From positions 1-19,996 of the forward strand of contig CAZPYY010000013.1 of NCBI GenBank assembly GCA_964590995.1: a DNA stretch of 19,996 bases, written 5' to 3'. A program made the position numbers and the translations under genes. Source of the stretch: Susulua sp964590995 (GTDB lineage: Bacteria; Omnitrophota; Gorgyraeia; Duberdicusellales; 4484-171). Positions 7,578 through 15,218 of the stretch are shown in pieces. Under the pieces are notes generated by a model. That model had not been told where the DNA came from and made no database searches. It saw only the letters and a list, made by a program, of their open reading frames with translations. Position 1 is the stretch's first letter. Each line of letters starts with the position of its first letter.

Positions 7578-9287
7578 ATGGCAAGATATAAAAGATTAGG
7601 GGATATATTGGTTTCTGAAGGTATTATTACCGAGAAGCAGCTTAAGGAGTCTATTGCTCTACAAGCAAAGGAAGGCGGTAAATTAGGAGAGGTTTTAATC
7701 AGGTTAGGCTATGTAAGTGACGAGCAGATAGTTATTGCCTTAAGTAAACAGCTAGCCATTCCCTATATTTCTTTAACCTCTGGTAAACTTACCCCTACAG
7801 CTGATCAGAATTTAGAGACATTGATTCCTCACGATTTTGCGATAAGAAATATCGTCTTGCCTCTTTCCCGCAACCTTAATTCCGTAACTGTGGTAATGTT
7901 CGACCCTCTAGATTTAATGCTTATCGATAATCTTAAAAAAATTACTGGTTGTGATATAAACCCTGTCGTTTCTACTAGATCCAGTATTCTAAAAGCTATT
8001 AAGACCTTTTATGGGAAGGAGAAGATTTTCCGGGAAGCCATTCTGGCCGCTGGTGAGGATAGCGGCGTGGGAGAGATAAAAGAAATATCCGCAGAGGAGA
8101 CTGATTTAAGTTTAGATAAATTAATCGCCCAGGCTGAGGAGGCGCCAGTAGTAAAGCTGGTAGATCTCTTGATAAGGCAGGCAATTGAAGAGAATGCTTC
8201 TGATATCCATATAGAACCCCATTATGATAAATTAAGTTTAAGATATAGGATTGATGGAGTTTTATATGATATGCCTTCCCCCTCAACCTCGCTTTACTTA
8301 CCTATTATTTCTCGAATAAAGATTCTTTCCAAGATGGATATTGCTGAGAAGCGTCTTCCTCAGGATGGAGGGTTTATGGTAAAGATGGGTAAGGGGTTTA
8401 TAGATTTACGAGTTTCGTCTATGCCTACTATTTATGGAGAAAAAATAGTTTTAAGAATTCTCGATAAGAGCCGCGTACCTTTAGATCTAGCAAGGTTAGG
8501 ATTTCTACCTCAGGAGCTAGAGATTATACGGCGCGGAATTGATTCCTCTTATGGCCTTGTTTTCCTCACCGGGCCCACAGGGTCAGGTAAATCAACCACA
8601 CTTTATGCTGCTTTAAATGAGATAAAGTCAACAGCTAAAAATATTCTCACTGCTGAAGATCCAGTAGAATATAGAATCGAAGAGATAAATCAGATTCAGG
8701 TCAAGCCGGAAATCGGTTTAACTTTTGCTAACGCCTTGAGGTGCTTTTTAAGGCAAGACCCCGATATAATTTTAATAGGTGAGGTAAGAGATTTAGAGAC
8801 TGCTGAGATAACCATAAGAGCAGCTCTTACTGGACACTTAGTATTTTCTACCCTTCATACCAATGACGCTATTTCTACAATTAATAGATTAGTAGATATC
8901 GGTGTTCCTAATTACCTAATTGTGGCAGCGCTGCGATTAATTATCGCTCAACGTTTAATAAGAAAACTTTGCCCTGATTGTAAGGAGCCTTACGAAGTCA
9001 GACCTGAAGATATTCCACAGAGCATTACCTTGAATTCACCAGTTATTTACAAATCGAAAGGTTGCGAGAAGTGTAACTTTATCGGCTATAAAGGAAGGTC
9101 AGTAATTAATGAGGTTGTCTTGATTGATGATGAGATTAGGACAGCGGTACACAAGGGTTTACCTTCTTCACAAATTATGGAAGCAGCTAGAAAGAAAGGA
9201 ACCCTGACTTTGCTAGAGAGTGGGCTAAAAAGAGTCGAGGAGGGCATTACTTCCCTAGAAGAAATTCTTTCTGTGTCCGTAGTGTAA
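7578..9287 (+). CDS. pilB: Type IV pilus / type II secretion assembly ATPase
   Basis: A hexameric cytoplasmic ATPase (569 aa) that powers pilin polymerisation. The N-terminal MshEN/T2SSE_N region (about 1-150, starting RLGDILVSEGIITEKQL) is followed by the GspE core. Walker A is GPTGSGKS (332-339, Lys338), and the Walker B region is DIILIGEVRD (396-405) with Glu402. A Zn-binding tetracysteine, Cys465/468 and Cys496/499 (CPDC...CEKC), is typical of extension ATPases of the PilB/GspE type and absent from PilT. ALTGHLVFSTLHTNDA holds the His box. Length and motifs are complete. The ATG is preceded by only AAAAGAAG, a weak ribosome site, and lies just after the hairpin at 7501-7568. Confidence 0.97.
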   Translation: MARYKRLGDILVSEGIITEKQLKESIALQAKEGGKLGEVLIRLGYVSDEQIVIALSKQLAIPYISLTSGKLTPTADQNLETLIPHDFAIRNIVLPLSRNLNSVTVVMFDPLDLMLIDNLKKITGCDINPVVSTRSSILKAIKTFYGKEKIFREAILAAGEDSGVGEIKEISAEETDLSLDKLIAQAEEAPVVKLVDLLIRQAIEENASDIHIEPHYDKLSLRYRIDGVLYDMPSPSTSLYLPIISRIKILSKMDIAEKRLPQDGGFMVKMGKGFIDLRVSSMPTIYGEKIVLRILDKSRVPLDLARLGFLPQELEIIRRGIDSSYGLVFLTGPTGSGKSTTLYAALNEIKSTAKNILTAEDPVEYRIEEINQIQVKPEIGLTFANALRCFLRQDPDIILIGEVRDLETAEITIRAALTGHLVFSTLHTNDAISTINRLVDIGVPNYLIVAALRLIIAQRLIRKLCPDCKEPYEVRPEDIPQSITLNSPVIYKSKGCEKCNFIGYKGRSVINEVVLIDDEIRTAVHKGLPSSQIMEAARKKGTLTLLESGLKRVEEGITSLEEILSVSVV

Positions 9288-9290
9288 GAA

Positions 9291-9382
9291 TAGAAACGGA
9301 ATGACGCGGATTACAAAGCGGATAGATGCCAAGAATGTTTAGCGTAAATCCGCGTAGGTTTCTGCGTGTATCCGCTTCTATA
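9291..9382. repeat. Nested inverted repeats in the pilB-pilC gap
   Basis: ACGCGGATT (9304-9312) faces AATCCGCGT (9347-9355), AGCGGATA (9317-9324) faces TATCCGCT (9369-9376), and ATAGAA (9291-9296) faces TTCTAT (9377-9382). The pairs interleave, so alternative hairpins are possible. The GC-rich words differ from the surrounding AT-rich coding DNA. It looks like a dispersed intergenic repeat, with possible effects on pilC expression. No coding capacity is seen. Confidence 0.55.
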
Positions 9383-9398
9383 TCAAAAAAGGAGAGGT

Positions 9399-10628
9399 AT
9401 GGCGAAGTTTAAGTATACAGCAAAAACAAAAGATGGCAAAACTGTAAAAGAAGTTTTAGATCTTTCCACAAAAGATGATGTCATCGCTAAGCTGAAGGCA
9501 AAAGGCTTATTCATAATATCTGTAGAAGAAGTGAGAGGAAAAGGATGGGCCCCCCTTTCTCTTTCCTCGTTTTCTACCCAAAAGGGCAAACGGGCTAAGA
9601 TTAAACCTCAGGATTTAGCATTTCTCGCCCGTAACCTTTCCACTACACTTTCTAGCGGAGTTACTCTCTTAAGAAGTCTCGAGATACTTTCTACGCAGGC
9701 TGAGAGTATTAAACTTGAGGAGGTATTAAAACAGTGTAGTGAATATATAAAGGAAGGGTTGTCTTTGAGTGAGGCGATTGTTAAATACCCTACGGTTTTT
9801 TCTCCTCTTTGGAGAGGGCTTGTGGAGGTGGGGGAAGCGTCTGGCAATCTTCCCTTTATTTTAGAAAAATTAGCTGAGTATTTAGAGGTAAGGATAAATC
9901 TTGAAAGAAAGATTAAGGGAGCGCTTATTTATCCGACTGTTCTTTTCCTTATAGCAATTGCAGCAGTTATTGTATTCTTCAGATTCATTCTTCCTCAATT
10001 TACTGGTTTATTTGAACAGTTTGATATAGAGCTTCCCTTACCTACCAGGGTTATTTTTAACATAAGCAAATTTTTCGAGACAAATTTTCTTTTAATTTTG
10101 GGCAGCATGGTGGCTATAGGACTTGCCTTTTCATTTTTTACAAAACGGGTGGAGACTAAGAAGATTTGGGATAGAATAAAATTGAGATTGCCGATTATCG
10201 GTGACTTATCATTTCTTGCTGCTCTGGAGCGTTTCGCTTCTACGATTTTCATTCTTTTAGACAGCGGGTTGCCTTTGGCATATACCTTAGAAGTTGTTGC
10301 CCGCGGAATAGATAATTCTGTTTTAGCGAAAAGTCTTCTTCAAGTAACCGAAAGGGTAAGAGACGGAGCCTCTTTGTCTGAGGAGTTTAGGAAATTAGAG
10401 ATTTTTCCTCTTTTAATTTCAGAGATGGCCAAAATTGGCGAAGAGACTGGAACTATGCCTCAGGTTTTTAATAAGATATCTATCCACTACCAAAAGATTC
10501 TTTCTTCACGCATGGAACGTCTTATCGCTGCTTTTGAACCAATCATGATTGTTCTTATCGGAATAATAATTGGAGGTATTGTTATTGCTTTATTCTTGCC
10601 TTTATTCAAACTTTCTACCTTGGGATAA
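9399..10628 (+). CDS. pilC: Inner-membrane platform protein of the pilus machine
   Basis: A polytopic GspF/PilC-family protein (409 aa) that holds the assembly ATPase at the membrane and organises pilin insertion. The N-terminus MAKFKYTAKTKDGKTVKE is the family's usual opening. Two GspF domains follow (about 72-197 and 274-400), each with an FxRxLxxxLxSGxxLxxxL pattern. Membrane helices lie near 177-198, 230-247 and 382-402. I chose ATG 9399 because GGAGAGGT sits just upstream. An in-frame GTG at 9366 would add eleven residues read from the intergenic repeat and has no support. The gene closes the first block of the operon, and a new promoter follows before the pilins. Confidence 0.95.
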   Translation: MAKFKYTAKTKDGKTVKEVLDLSTKDDVIAKLKAKGLFIISVEEVRGKGWAPLSLSSFSTQKGKRAKIKPQDLAFLARNLSTTLSSGVTLLRSLEILSTQAESIKLEEVLKQCSEYIKEGLSLSEAIVKYPTVFSPLWRGLVEVGEASGNLPFILEKLAEYLEVRINLERKIKGALIYPTVLFLIAIAAVIVFFRFILPQFTGLFEQFDIELPLPTRVIFNISKFFETNFLLILGSMVAIGLAFSFFTKRVETKKIWDRIKLRLPIIGDLSFLAALERFASTIFILLDSGLPLAYTLEVVARGIDNSVLAKSLLQVTERVRDGASLSEEFRKLEIFPLLISEMAKIGEETGTMPQVFNKISIHYQKILSSRMERLIAAFEPIMIVLIGIIIGGIVIALFLPLFKLSTLG

Positions 10629-10654
10629 ATAAGGGTAAAGATTTTTCATTTCGG

Positions 10655-10684
10655 TTGACACAGCGGCAGAGAGTGTGGTATAAA
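10655..10684 (+). promoter_or_regulatory. Strong sigma70-type promoter of the pilin cluster
   Basis: A perfect TTGACA (10655-10660), an 18-bp spacer and TATAAA (10679-10684). Transcription should start near 10691, leaving a leader of about 60 bases. A separate promoter lets the main pilin be made in excess over the assembly machinery. Confidence 0.7.
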
Positions 10685-10737
10685 AGGATAGAAGAGGCAG
10701 AGGATGTATTTTAAAAGTAAGGAGAAAAAAAGGTAAA

Positions 10738-10745
10738 GGGAGGTG
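10738..10745 (+). promoter_or_regulatory. Extended Shine-Dalgarno of the first pilin
   Basis: GGGAGGTG lies four bases before ATG 10750 and is one of the best ribosome sites in this window, where many genes have none. With the strong promoter it marks the first pilin as the highly made subunit. Confidence 0.7.
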
Positions 10746-10749
10746 TTTT

Positions 10750-11160
10750 ATGAGGAAGAGAAAGGGGTTTACGCTTATGGAGTTGATAGTCGTAGTGGTT
10801 ATCATAGCTATTTTGGCAGCCATAGGCCTCCCGCAGTTCTTTAAAGCTGCAGGAAAAGCAAAAGAAGGTGCGGCGAAATCTAATTTAGGGCATGTTAGAA
10901 AAGTACAGCTAGCATATGAATCGTTAACAGGGTCGTGGCTAACTATGAATTGTCTAAGCGGAAGTGCCTGTCGTTTGCAAGTCGATGTTGATAATCTCGA
11001 TAGCGATAATGATCATACCACCGGTGTTGATGTGCAGGTAGCATTTACAGATGTTGAGTACAGCTATACGCTGGTCGGTGATCTTGTGACTGCTACTCCG
11101 CTGACCACCGGTTTAACGACATTCACCATGAATCTTGCTACCGGAGAAACAAATTGGTAG
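10750..11160 (+). CDS. Type IV pilin-like protein, probable major subunit
   Basis: A prepilin of 136 residues with a six-residue basic leader, MRKRKG, cut before Phe7. The mature N-terminus FTLMELIVVVVIIAILAA includes Glu at mature position 5 (residue 11), needed for subunit docking and N-methylation. A hydrophobic helix runs to about residue 26 and continues amphipathically (QFFKAAGKAKEGAAKSN). The globular domain carries one cysteine pair (Cys68, Cys74) and ends with TMNLATGETNW. It has its own promoter and the strongest ribosome site of the cluster, so it is the best candidate for the main fibre subunit. A GspG-type pseudopilin of a secretion system is an alternative, because no retraction ATPase gene is in view. 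Confidence 0.9.
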   Translation: MRKRKGFTLMELIVVVVIIAILAAIGLPQFFKAAGKAKEGAAKSNLGHVRKVQLAYESLTGSWLTMNCLSGSACRLQVDVDNLDSDNDHTTGVDVQVAFTDVEYSYTLVGDLVTATPLTTGLTTFTMNLATGETNW

Positions 11161-11191
11161 AGATAAGAGAGAGAAGAGCGTAAGAAGTTTA

Positions 11192-11623
11192 GTGAAACTG
11201 AGGCTAAAAAAACAAAATAGGTATAAGTCTTTTACTCTTGTTGAACTTCTGATTGTAGTAGTCATAATTGGCATACTAGGGGGTCTGGGGGTAACTAATT
11301 ACCGTAAGGTTGTAGTTAAAGCTAAAGCCGGTAAAGCTCGACATGCTGTAAGTTTAATTGCTGATGCTGAGAAAATATACCGGGTAGATAACGGAAGTTA
11401 TGTTGCTGTTGCTGCCGATACTGTTGATGCTACAGTAGGCACTGATGTAACTGGCATTAATCTTGCTGCCGTAGATAACGACAGTGATTTTAATTATTCT
11501 GTAACCGCTGCCGGTCTTATCCGAGCAGATAATCCGGCACCTATCGGTGCCTGTGCAGCAAATACTACGATTTCCCTTAATTTAGTTACTGGTGTTTGGG
11601 ATATTCCTGGGTGTTATCAGTGA
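11192..11623 (+). CDS. Type IV pilin-like protein with serine at the cleavage site
   Basis: Read from GTG 11192 this is a 143-residue prepilin with leader MKLRLKKQNRYKS and mature start FTLVELLIVVVIIGILGG, with Glu at position 5. The residue before the cut is Ser where Gly is usual. Its C-terminus (ISLNLVTGVWDIPG) resembles that of the first pilin (MNLATGETNW), so the two are probably paralogues. An in-frame TTG at 11135 would overlap the preceding gene and give an unusually long 32-residue leader. The GTG leaves 31 bases after the previous stop, with a weak AGAAG ribosome site. The exact start is uncertain. It is probably a minor pilin or a second structural pilin. Confidence 0.85.
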   Translation: MKLRLKKQNRYKSFTLVELLIVVVIIGILGGLGVTNYRKVVVKAKAGKARHAVSLIADAEKIYRVDNGSYVAVAADTVDATVGTDVTGINLAAVDNDSDFNYSVTAAGLIRADNPAPIGACAANTTISLNLVTGVWDIPGCYQ

Positions 11624-12012
11624 GGTATAAGTTTAAGAAGAGTTTTACCTTATTAGAGGTGATACTGGTAGTGGTAATTGCAGGCATAATTGCTACTTTT
11701 GCTATTCCCGGCTATTTAGGGGTTAGGCAGAGGGCAGAAGGACGGCAAGCTTCAACACAGTTAAGTCTAATCCATACTGCCGAGAAGGTCGAGTTTTTAG
11801 AGAATGATCTATATGCGGCTTGTAATGGATTTGCTGCTTGTAATACTGCCTTAGACCTTGATTTACCTGATGATACTTGGACATATAGTGTTGTTTGTCT
11901 CGGTGGTTGTGGTAATGATTTTACAGCTACTGCGGCAAAGGGCGGTTGTACTTATACTATAACTAAGGATTTGGCGAAACCAAATTCAGCCGGTTGTGTT
12001 TATGTGCCTTAA
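11620..12012 (+). CDS. Type IV pilin-like protein, cysteine-rich, serine at the cleavage site
   Basis: GTG 11620 overlaps the upstream stop by four bases (GTGA), so I take it as a coupled start giving 130 residues. The leader MRYKFKKS is followed by FTLLEVILVVVIAGIIATF, with Glu at mature position 5 and again Ser before the cut. The globular part is rich in cysteine (CNGFAAC, CLGGC, then two single Cys near the end), six in all. This suggests up to three disulfides made in the periplasm and a rigid minor pilin. A TTG at 11596 is an alternative upstream start but lies wholly inside the previous gene. Confidence 0.87.
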   Translation: MRYKFKKSFTLLEVILVVVIAGIIATFAIPGYLGVRQRAEGRQASTQLSLIHTAEKVEFLENDLYAACNGFAACNTALDLDLPDDTWTYSVVCLGGCGNDFTATAAKGGCTYTITKDLAKPNSAGCVYVP

Positions 12013-12026
12013 AGAGGGTTAATAAA

Positions 12027-12365
12027 ATGCGCAAAGGAGTTACCTTAACTGAAGTGATTGTTGGAGCAATAATATTAGCCATTACCTTTGCCGGGTTATT
12101 AGCCACTTTCGTGACCGTAAGAAAATATGTCAAGCGAGCTAATAAGCGGCTTATTGCTACTGATTTGGCATCTCAGACACTGAATGATTTATATCGGGCA
12201 GTTAGAAATGATACTTGGGATTCAGGGGCTTTGCAACCAGGTTCTTCAAATATAGGTTCTTATACAATAGATGGTCAGTCTTATCAAGGTACTCCAGCTA
12301 ATCAATATAGTGTAACCACTGTTGGCGATTACCGCCGGGTAAGCGTGACCATAAATTATCCTTGA
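12027..12365 (+). CDS. Minor pilin-like protein, GspI/PilV type
   Basis: From ATG 12027, preceded by AGAGGG at a good distance, this encodes 112 residues with a very short leader MRKG and mature start VTLTEVIVGAIILAITFAGLLATF. The Val at +1, the TLTEV(I/L)V pattern and the small, Cys-free domain resemble the GspI/PilV class of minor pilins that prime fibre assembly. The domain ends in a beta strand, YRRVSVTINYP. A TTG at 11994 would extend it into the preceding gene; the ribosome site argues against that. Its stop overlaps the next gene's TTG by four bases. Class assignment rests on a short helix and gene order, so it is moderate. Confidence 0.82.
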   Translation: MRKGVTLTEVIVGAIILAITFAGLLATFVTVRKYVKRANKRLIATDLASQTLNDLYRAVRNDTWDSGALQPGSSNIGSYTIDGQSYQGTPANQYSVTTVGDYRRVSVTINYP

Positions 12366-12916
12366 AATATAAGAGACTCAACAGCAAGATGAAAAAATCA
12401 GTTACTTTAGTTGAACTTCTTATTTCCATAGCATTATTAGGGATAATTGTTTTAGGCTCCGCTGCTTTTCATCTTTCCAGTGAAAGATTCTTAAGTTCTT
12501 CAGAAAGAAAGATCCAGGTATTAAATGAGTTAACTTTTATACTGCAGCATCTCCATAAGAATATCTTAACAGCTACAGGAACTATTAACAACCCGGGTTT
12601 AGTAAAATCGGAAAATCAGTTACAAATTACACAGGCTGCCGGCACGGTGACTTATATCTTTGATATAGCCAATAATAAGATTACCTTTGAGGGGGAAGCT
12701 CTTACCGATAAGTTTGTTCAGCTTCCTGAAAAGAATTTTAGCTTCAAAGCAGGCCTTGATCCTGAAGCAAACGGAGGAGTTGAGATAACAAATCTTGCTT
12801 TGAGGTTAGAGCCCGGCTCTGCTGTTGACCCCCACTCTAATCCTGAGGTGACTACCATAGATGCTGGAGGTAGTCCCACAGTATATTTCTACTCTCTTAG
12901 CCACTCCTGGAATTAA
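12362..12916 (+). CDS. Minor pilin-like protein, GspJ/PilW type
   Basis: A 184-residue prepilin-like protein, the largest of the five. With TTG 12362 (a TTGA overlap with the previous stop) the leader is MKYKRLNSKMKKS; ATG 12389 would leave only MKKS. Either way the mature N-terminus is VTLVELLISIALLGIIVLG with Glu at position 5 and Ser before the cut. A long helix (SSERFLSSSERKIQVLNELTF) precedes a beta-rich domain (YIFDIANNKITFEGEALT). The layout and last position in the pilin run resemble GspJ/PilW subunits, which cap the fibre tip with GspI-type partners. No GspK-like gene follows. Confidence 0.8.
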   Translation: MKYKRLNSKMKKSVTLVELLISIALLGIIVLGSAAFHLSSERFLSSSERKIQVLNELTFILQHLHKNILTATGTINNPGLVKSENQLQITQAAGTVTYIFDIANNKITFEGEALTDKFVQLPEKNFSFKAGLDPEANGGVEITNLALRLEPGSAVDPHSNPEVTTIDAGGSPTVYFYSLSHSWN

Positions 12917-12941
12917 TATTTTATTTTAAATTAAAGGAAAT

Positions 12942-12969
12942 TTGCAAAGATTATATTTTTTGATATAAT
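12942..12969 (+). promoter_or_regulatory. Promoter that would yield a leaderless transcript
   Basis: TTGCAA (12942-12947), a 16-bp spacer and a perfect TATAAT (12964-12969). The usual start site, seven bases after the -10, falls on the A of ATG 12976. The gene has no Shine-Dalgarno, so translation from a leaderless mRNA is likely. Confidence 0.6.
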
Positions 12970-12975
12970 TTTTTA

Positions 12976-13668
12976 ATGGAAAGCTCCATACGAAGAATTA
13001 TCTTATTGGTTACTTTATCTTTTTGCTTTCATTTAACCCCTCTAGCTGCTCCTTGCTACGGCACAAAGATGCCTGAAGAAGGCAGATTTTTCTGGGGATT
13101 CGAAACCCACACTATCTTTAAGCGGAATCTAGAGGCTGATTACGGGAAATTGAGATCAACCCAGCATTTTTTTCAATTCTCCTATGGAATTTGGGATTGG
13201 TTATCTTTGGATTTAAAAGGTGGTGCCGGAAATATAAAACAACACCCCCTAGGTAGCGATGAGGTTGACTATACCTCTTCTTTTGCCGGCGGTTATGGAA
13301 TTCGGATGAAGTTTTGCGGCTGGGAGAGGATAAAGATGGTCTTTGGCTTTCAGCACATAAGTGTACATCCTAAAACTGTTCGCTTAGGGAGCTTGAAGCA
13401 AAGGGGAGTCTTAGATGATTGGCAAGTATCACTTCTAGCCTCCTATGATTTTTCCAAACTCACCCCTTACTTAGGGGCTAAGCTTTCAAGGGTTGATTAT
13501 ATCCACTGGATAGAGGAGGATAGAGAAAGGAGAATGTCCGACTTAACTAAATCATTGGGACTTGTCTGTGGCTTTGATATAAATCTTACCGAAAAGACAT
13601 GGCTTAATTTAGAGGGCCAATTTATTGACGGTCAAGCTCTAGCATGCAGTTTTAACTTTAAGTTTTAA
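12976..13668 (+). CDS. Predicted small outer-membrane beta-barrel protein
   Basis: I do not recognise a named family. The 230-residue product has a signal peptide (about 1-29, hydrophobic core IILLVTLSFCFHLTPLAA) and then alternating short amphipathic strands rich in aromatics and Gly (for example FFQFSYGIWDWLSLDLKGGAG, SFAGGYGIRMKF, LLASYDFSKLTPYLGAKL). It ends in FNFKF, a terminal Phe typical of proteins inserted by the BAM machinery. The size suggests an eight- to ten-stranded barrel. It stands apart from the pilin cluster with its own promoter and is followed after 14 bases by the FAD-linked oxidase gene. No link between the two functions is evident. The substrate or role is unknown. Confidence 0.65.
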   Translation: MESSIRRIILLVTLSFCFHLTPLAAPCYGTKMPEEGRFFWGFETHTIFKRNLEADYGKLRSTQHFFQFSYGIWDWLSLDLKGGAGNIKQHPLGSDEVDYTSSFAGGYGIRMKFCGWERIKMVFGFQHISVHPKTVRLGSLKQRGVLDDWQVSLLASYDFSKLTPYLGAKLSRVDYIHWIEEDRERRMSDLTKSLGLVCGFDINLTEKTWLNLEGQFIDGQALACSFNFKF

Positions 13669-13682
13669 TAACCCTACCCTTA

Positions 13683-15146
13683 ATGATTACACGAGATAAC
13701 GCTCAGGATTTACTTAATTATTTAGAGGACACCTCTAATCTCAAGGGTAAAGCCTCTTTGCTTTACCTTCCCCAAAACAACAGGGAAGTTTTAGAAAGTG
13801 TAAGGGATTGCTTTAGGAAGAAAATTCCTTTTACTCTATCTTCCGGCCACACTGGTACAACCGGGGGCTGTGTTCCTTTAGAAGGAGCAGTTATCTCCTT
13901 GGAAAATTTGAATAAAATTATTAATATCAACCAAGAAAAACAAATTGTTCATCTGCAGAGTGGTGTAACTCTAGAAAACTTAGAGAAAGAAGCTAATAAG
14001 TTTAACTTAACTTTGCGGGCATCTCCTACTGAGAGCTTGGCTTTTGCCGGCGGAGCAATCGCAACCTCTGCTTCGGGAGTAAGAGGGTTTGGTTATGGTT
14101 CAATAAGACAATATGTAAGGAGGCTAGAGGTTATTTTAACTACCGGAGAGGTAATTAATATAAAGAGAGGCGAAATCACCTCTAAAGGGAGGTATTTTGA
14201 ATTTGGGTATGGGGAAAGAAGTTTTAAATTTACCATTCCCTCTTATCAGCTGCCAGAGATTAAGTCACAGGCTGGTTATTATGTTAAGGATAATATGGAT
14301 TTAATCGATTTATTCATTGGCAGCGAGGGAACCCTAGGAGTTATTGTCTCTTGTGAGCTAAAACTACAAAAAATCCCTTTTAACATCTTTGATGGGTTAA
14401 TATTCTTTTTCCAAGAAGCTAATGCTCTTAAATTTATAGAAGAGATAAAAAGCCCAAAGAGGAGGGGGGAGCTGAAACCAGCTTCTTTAGAGTTCTTTGA
14501 CAAAAATTCTTTAGAGCTATTAAAGGATGAGTATTCTTTTATACCAGACTCTGAGGCAGCAGTTTACTTTGAGCAAGAAGTTGAGGATGAAGCGAGCTTT
14601 GAACCGCTCCTCCTTAAGTGGCAGGAGCTAATTGAAAAGAATAAAGCTTATTTGGATGAGAGTATTCTTGCTGATACCCCTGGGGAGAGAAGGCGCGTAT
14701 TTGATTTTCGGCATAAACTGCCTCAGATGATTAATGAATTTTTAAGAGGGAATAACCAGGTGAAGACCGCCAGCGATATTGCAGTACCTGATGATAAATT
14801 TAATCAAATGTATGATTTTTATAAAAAAACCGTTAGAGAAGCTAAGGCCAGATATGTAAATTTTGGCCATATCGGAGAGTCGCACCTTCACTTTAATTTT
14901 TTGCCCTTAAATGATGAAGAGGGCAGGAGAGCTAAAGAATGTCTTAAGAGGCTTTGTCAGAAAGCAGTGTCCCTAGGAGGAACAGTCTCTGCTGAACATG
15001 GCATCGGCAAGATAAAAAAACCTTATTTAAAGATTATGTATAAGGAGTCTGAGATTAAGGAGATGGCTGCTCTGAAGAAATACCTTGACCCTTCGTGCCT
15101 TTTAGGTTTAGATAATATTTTTGATAAAGAACTCTTGTCCAGATAA
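13683..15146 (+). CDS. FAD-linked oxidase, GlcD / D-lactate dehydrogenase family
   Basis: A flavoprotein of 487 residues that should oxidise a 2-hydroxy acid such as D-lactate or glycolate. The PCMH-type FAD domain shows SSGHTGTTGGCVP (53-65) around the pyrophosphate, FAGGAIATSASGVRG (121-135) and GSEGTLG (213-219). The C-terminal domain has the metal and substrate motif FGHIGESHLHFNFLP (395-409) and SAEHGIGKIKKPYL (437-450). The family's usual NGGG-type and GxxGEHG motifs are slightly altered but the key His and Glu residues remain. No iron-sulfur or GlcE/GlcF partner is encoded nearby, so the electron acceptor and exact substrate cannot be named. There is no Shine-Dalgarno before ATG 13683. 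It converges on phoU. Confidence 0.88.
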   Translation: MITRDNAQDLLNYLEDTSNLKGKASLLYLPQNNREVLESVRDCFRKKIPFTLSSGHTGTTGGCVPLEGAVISLENLNKIININQEKQIVHLQSGVTLENLEKEANKFNLTLRASPTESLAFAGGAIATSASGVRGFGYGSIRQYVRRLEVILTTGEVINIKRGEITSKGRYFEFGYGERSFKFTIPSYQLPEIKSQAGYYVKDNMDLIDLFIGSEGTLGVIVSCELKLQKIPFNIFDGLIFFFQEANALKFIEEIKSPKRRGELKPASLEFFDKNSLELLKDEYSFIPDSEAAVYFEQEVEDEASFEPLLLKWQELIEKNKAYLDESILADTPGERRRVFDFRHKLPQMINEFLRGNNQVKTASDIAVPDDKFNQMYDFYKKTVREAKARYVNFGHIGESHLHFNFLPLNDEEGRRAKECLKRLCQKAVSLGGTVSAEHGIGKIKKPYLKIMYKESEIKEMAALKKYLDPSCLLGLDNIFDKELLSR

Positions 15147-15188
15147 ACTCTTAAGTGGGACTGTTGCACAATGCCACAATCCCTGATC

Positions 15189-15218
15189 AGGCGCTGGTGC
15201 TATTATGTAACAGCGCCT
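15189..15218. terminator. Hairpin between converging genes, overlapping the phoU stop
   Basis: AGGCGCTG (15189-15196) pairs perfectly with CAGCGCCT (15211-15218) around a 14-base loop. It lies between the convergent FAD oxidase and phoU genes and covers part of the phoU stop codon (15217-15219). The T-rich stretch after it on the + strand is broken by C, so it is an imperfect intrinsic terminator at best. Confidence 0.4.

Noticed and set aside
9291..9382. Terminal inverted repeats of an insertion sequence
   Set aside because: Only 92 bases with no transposase, no flanking target duplication, and the pairs cross instead of bounding a unit.
9366..9398. An upstream GTG start for pilC adding eleven residues
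   Set aside because: The extra codons are read from the intergenic inverted repeat, while ATG 9399 has GGAGAGGT just before it and matches the family N-terminus.
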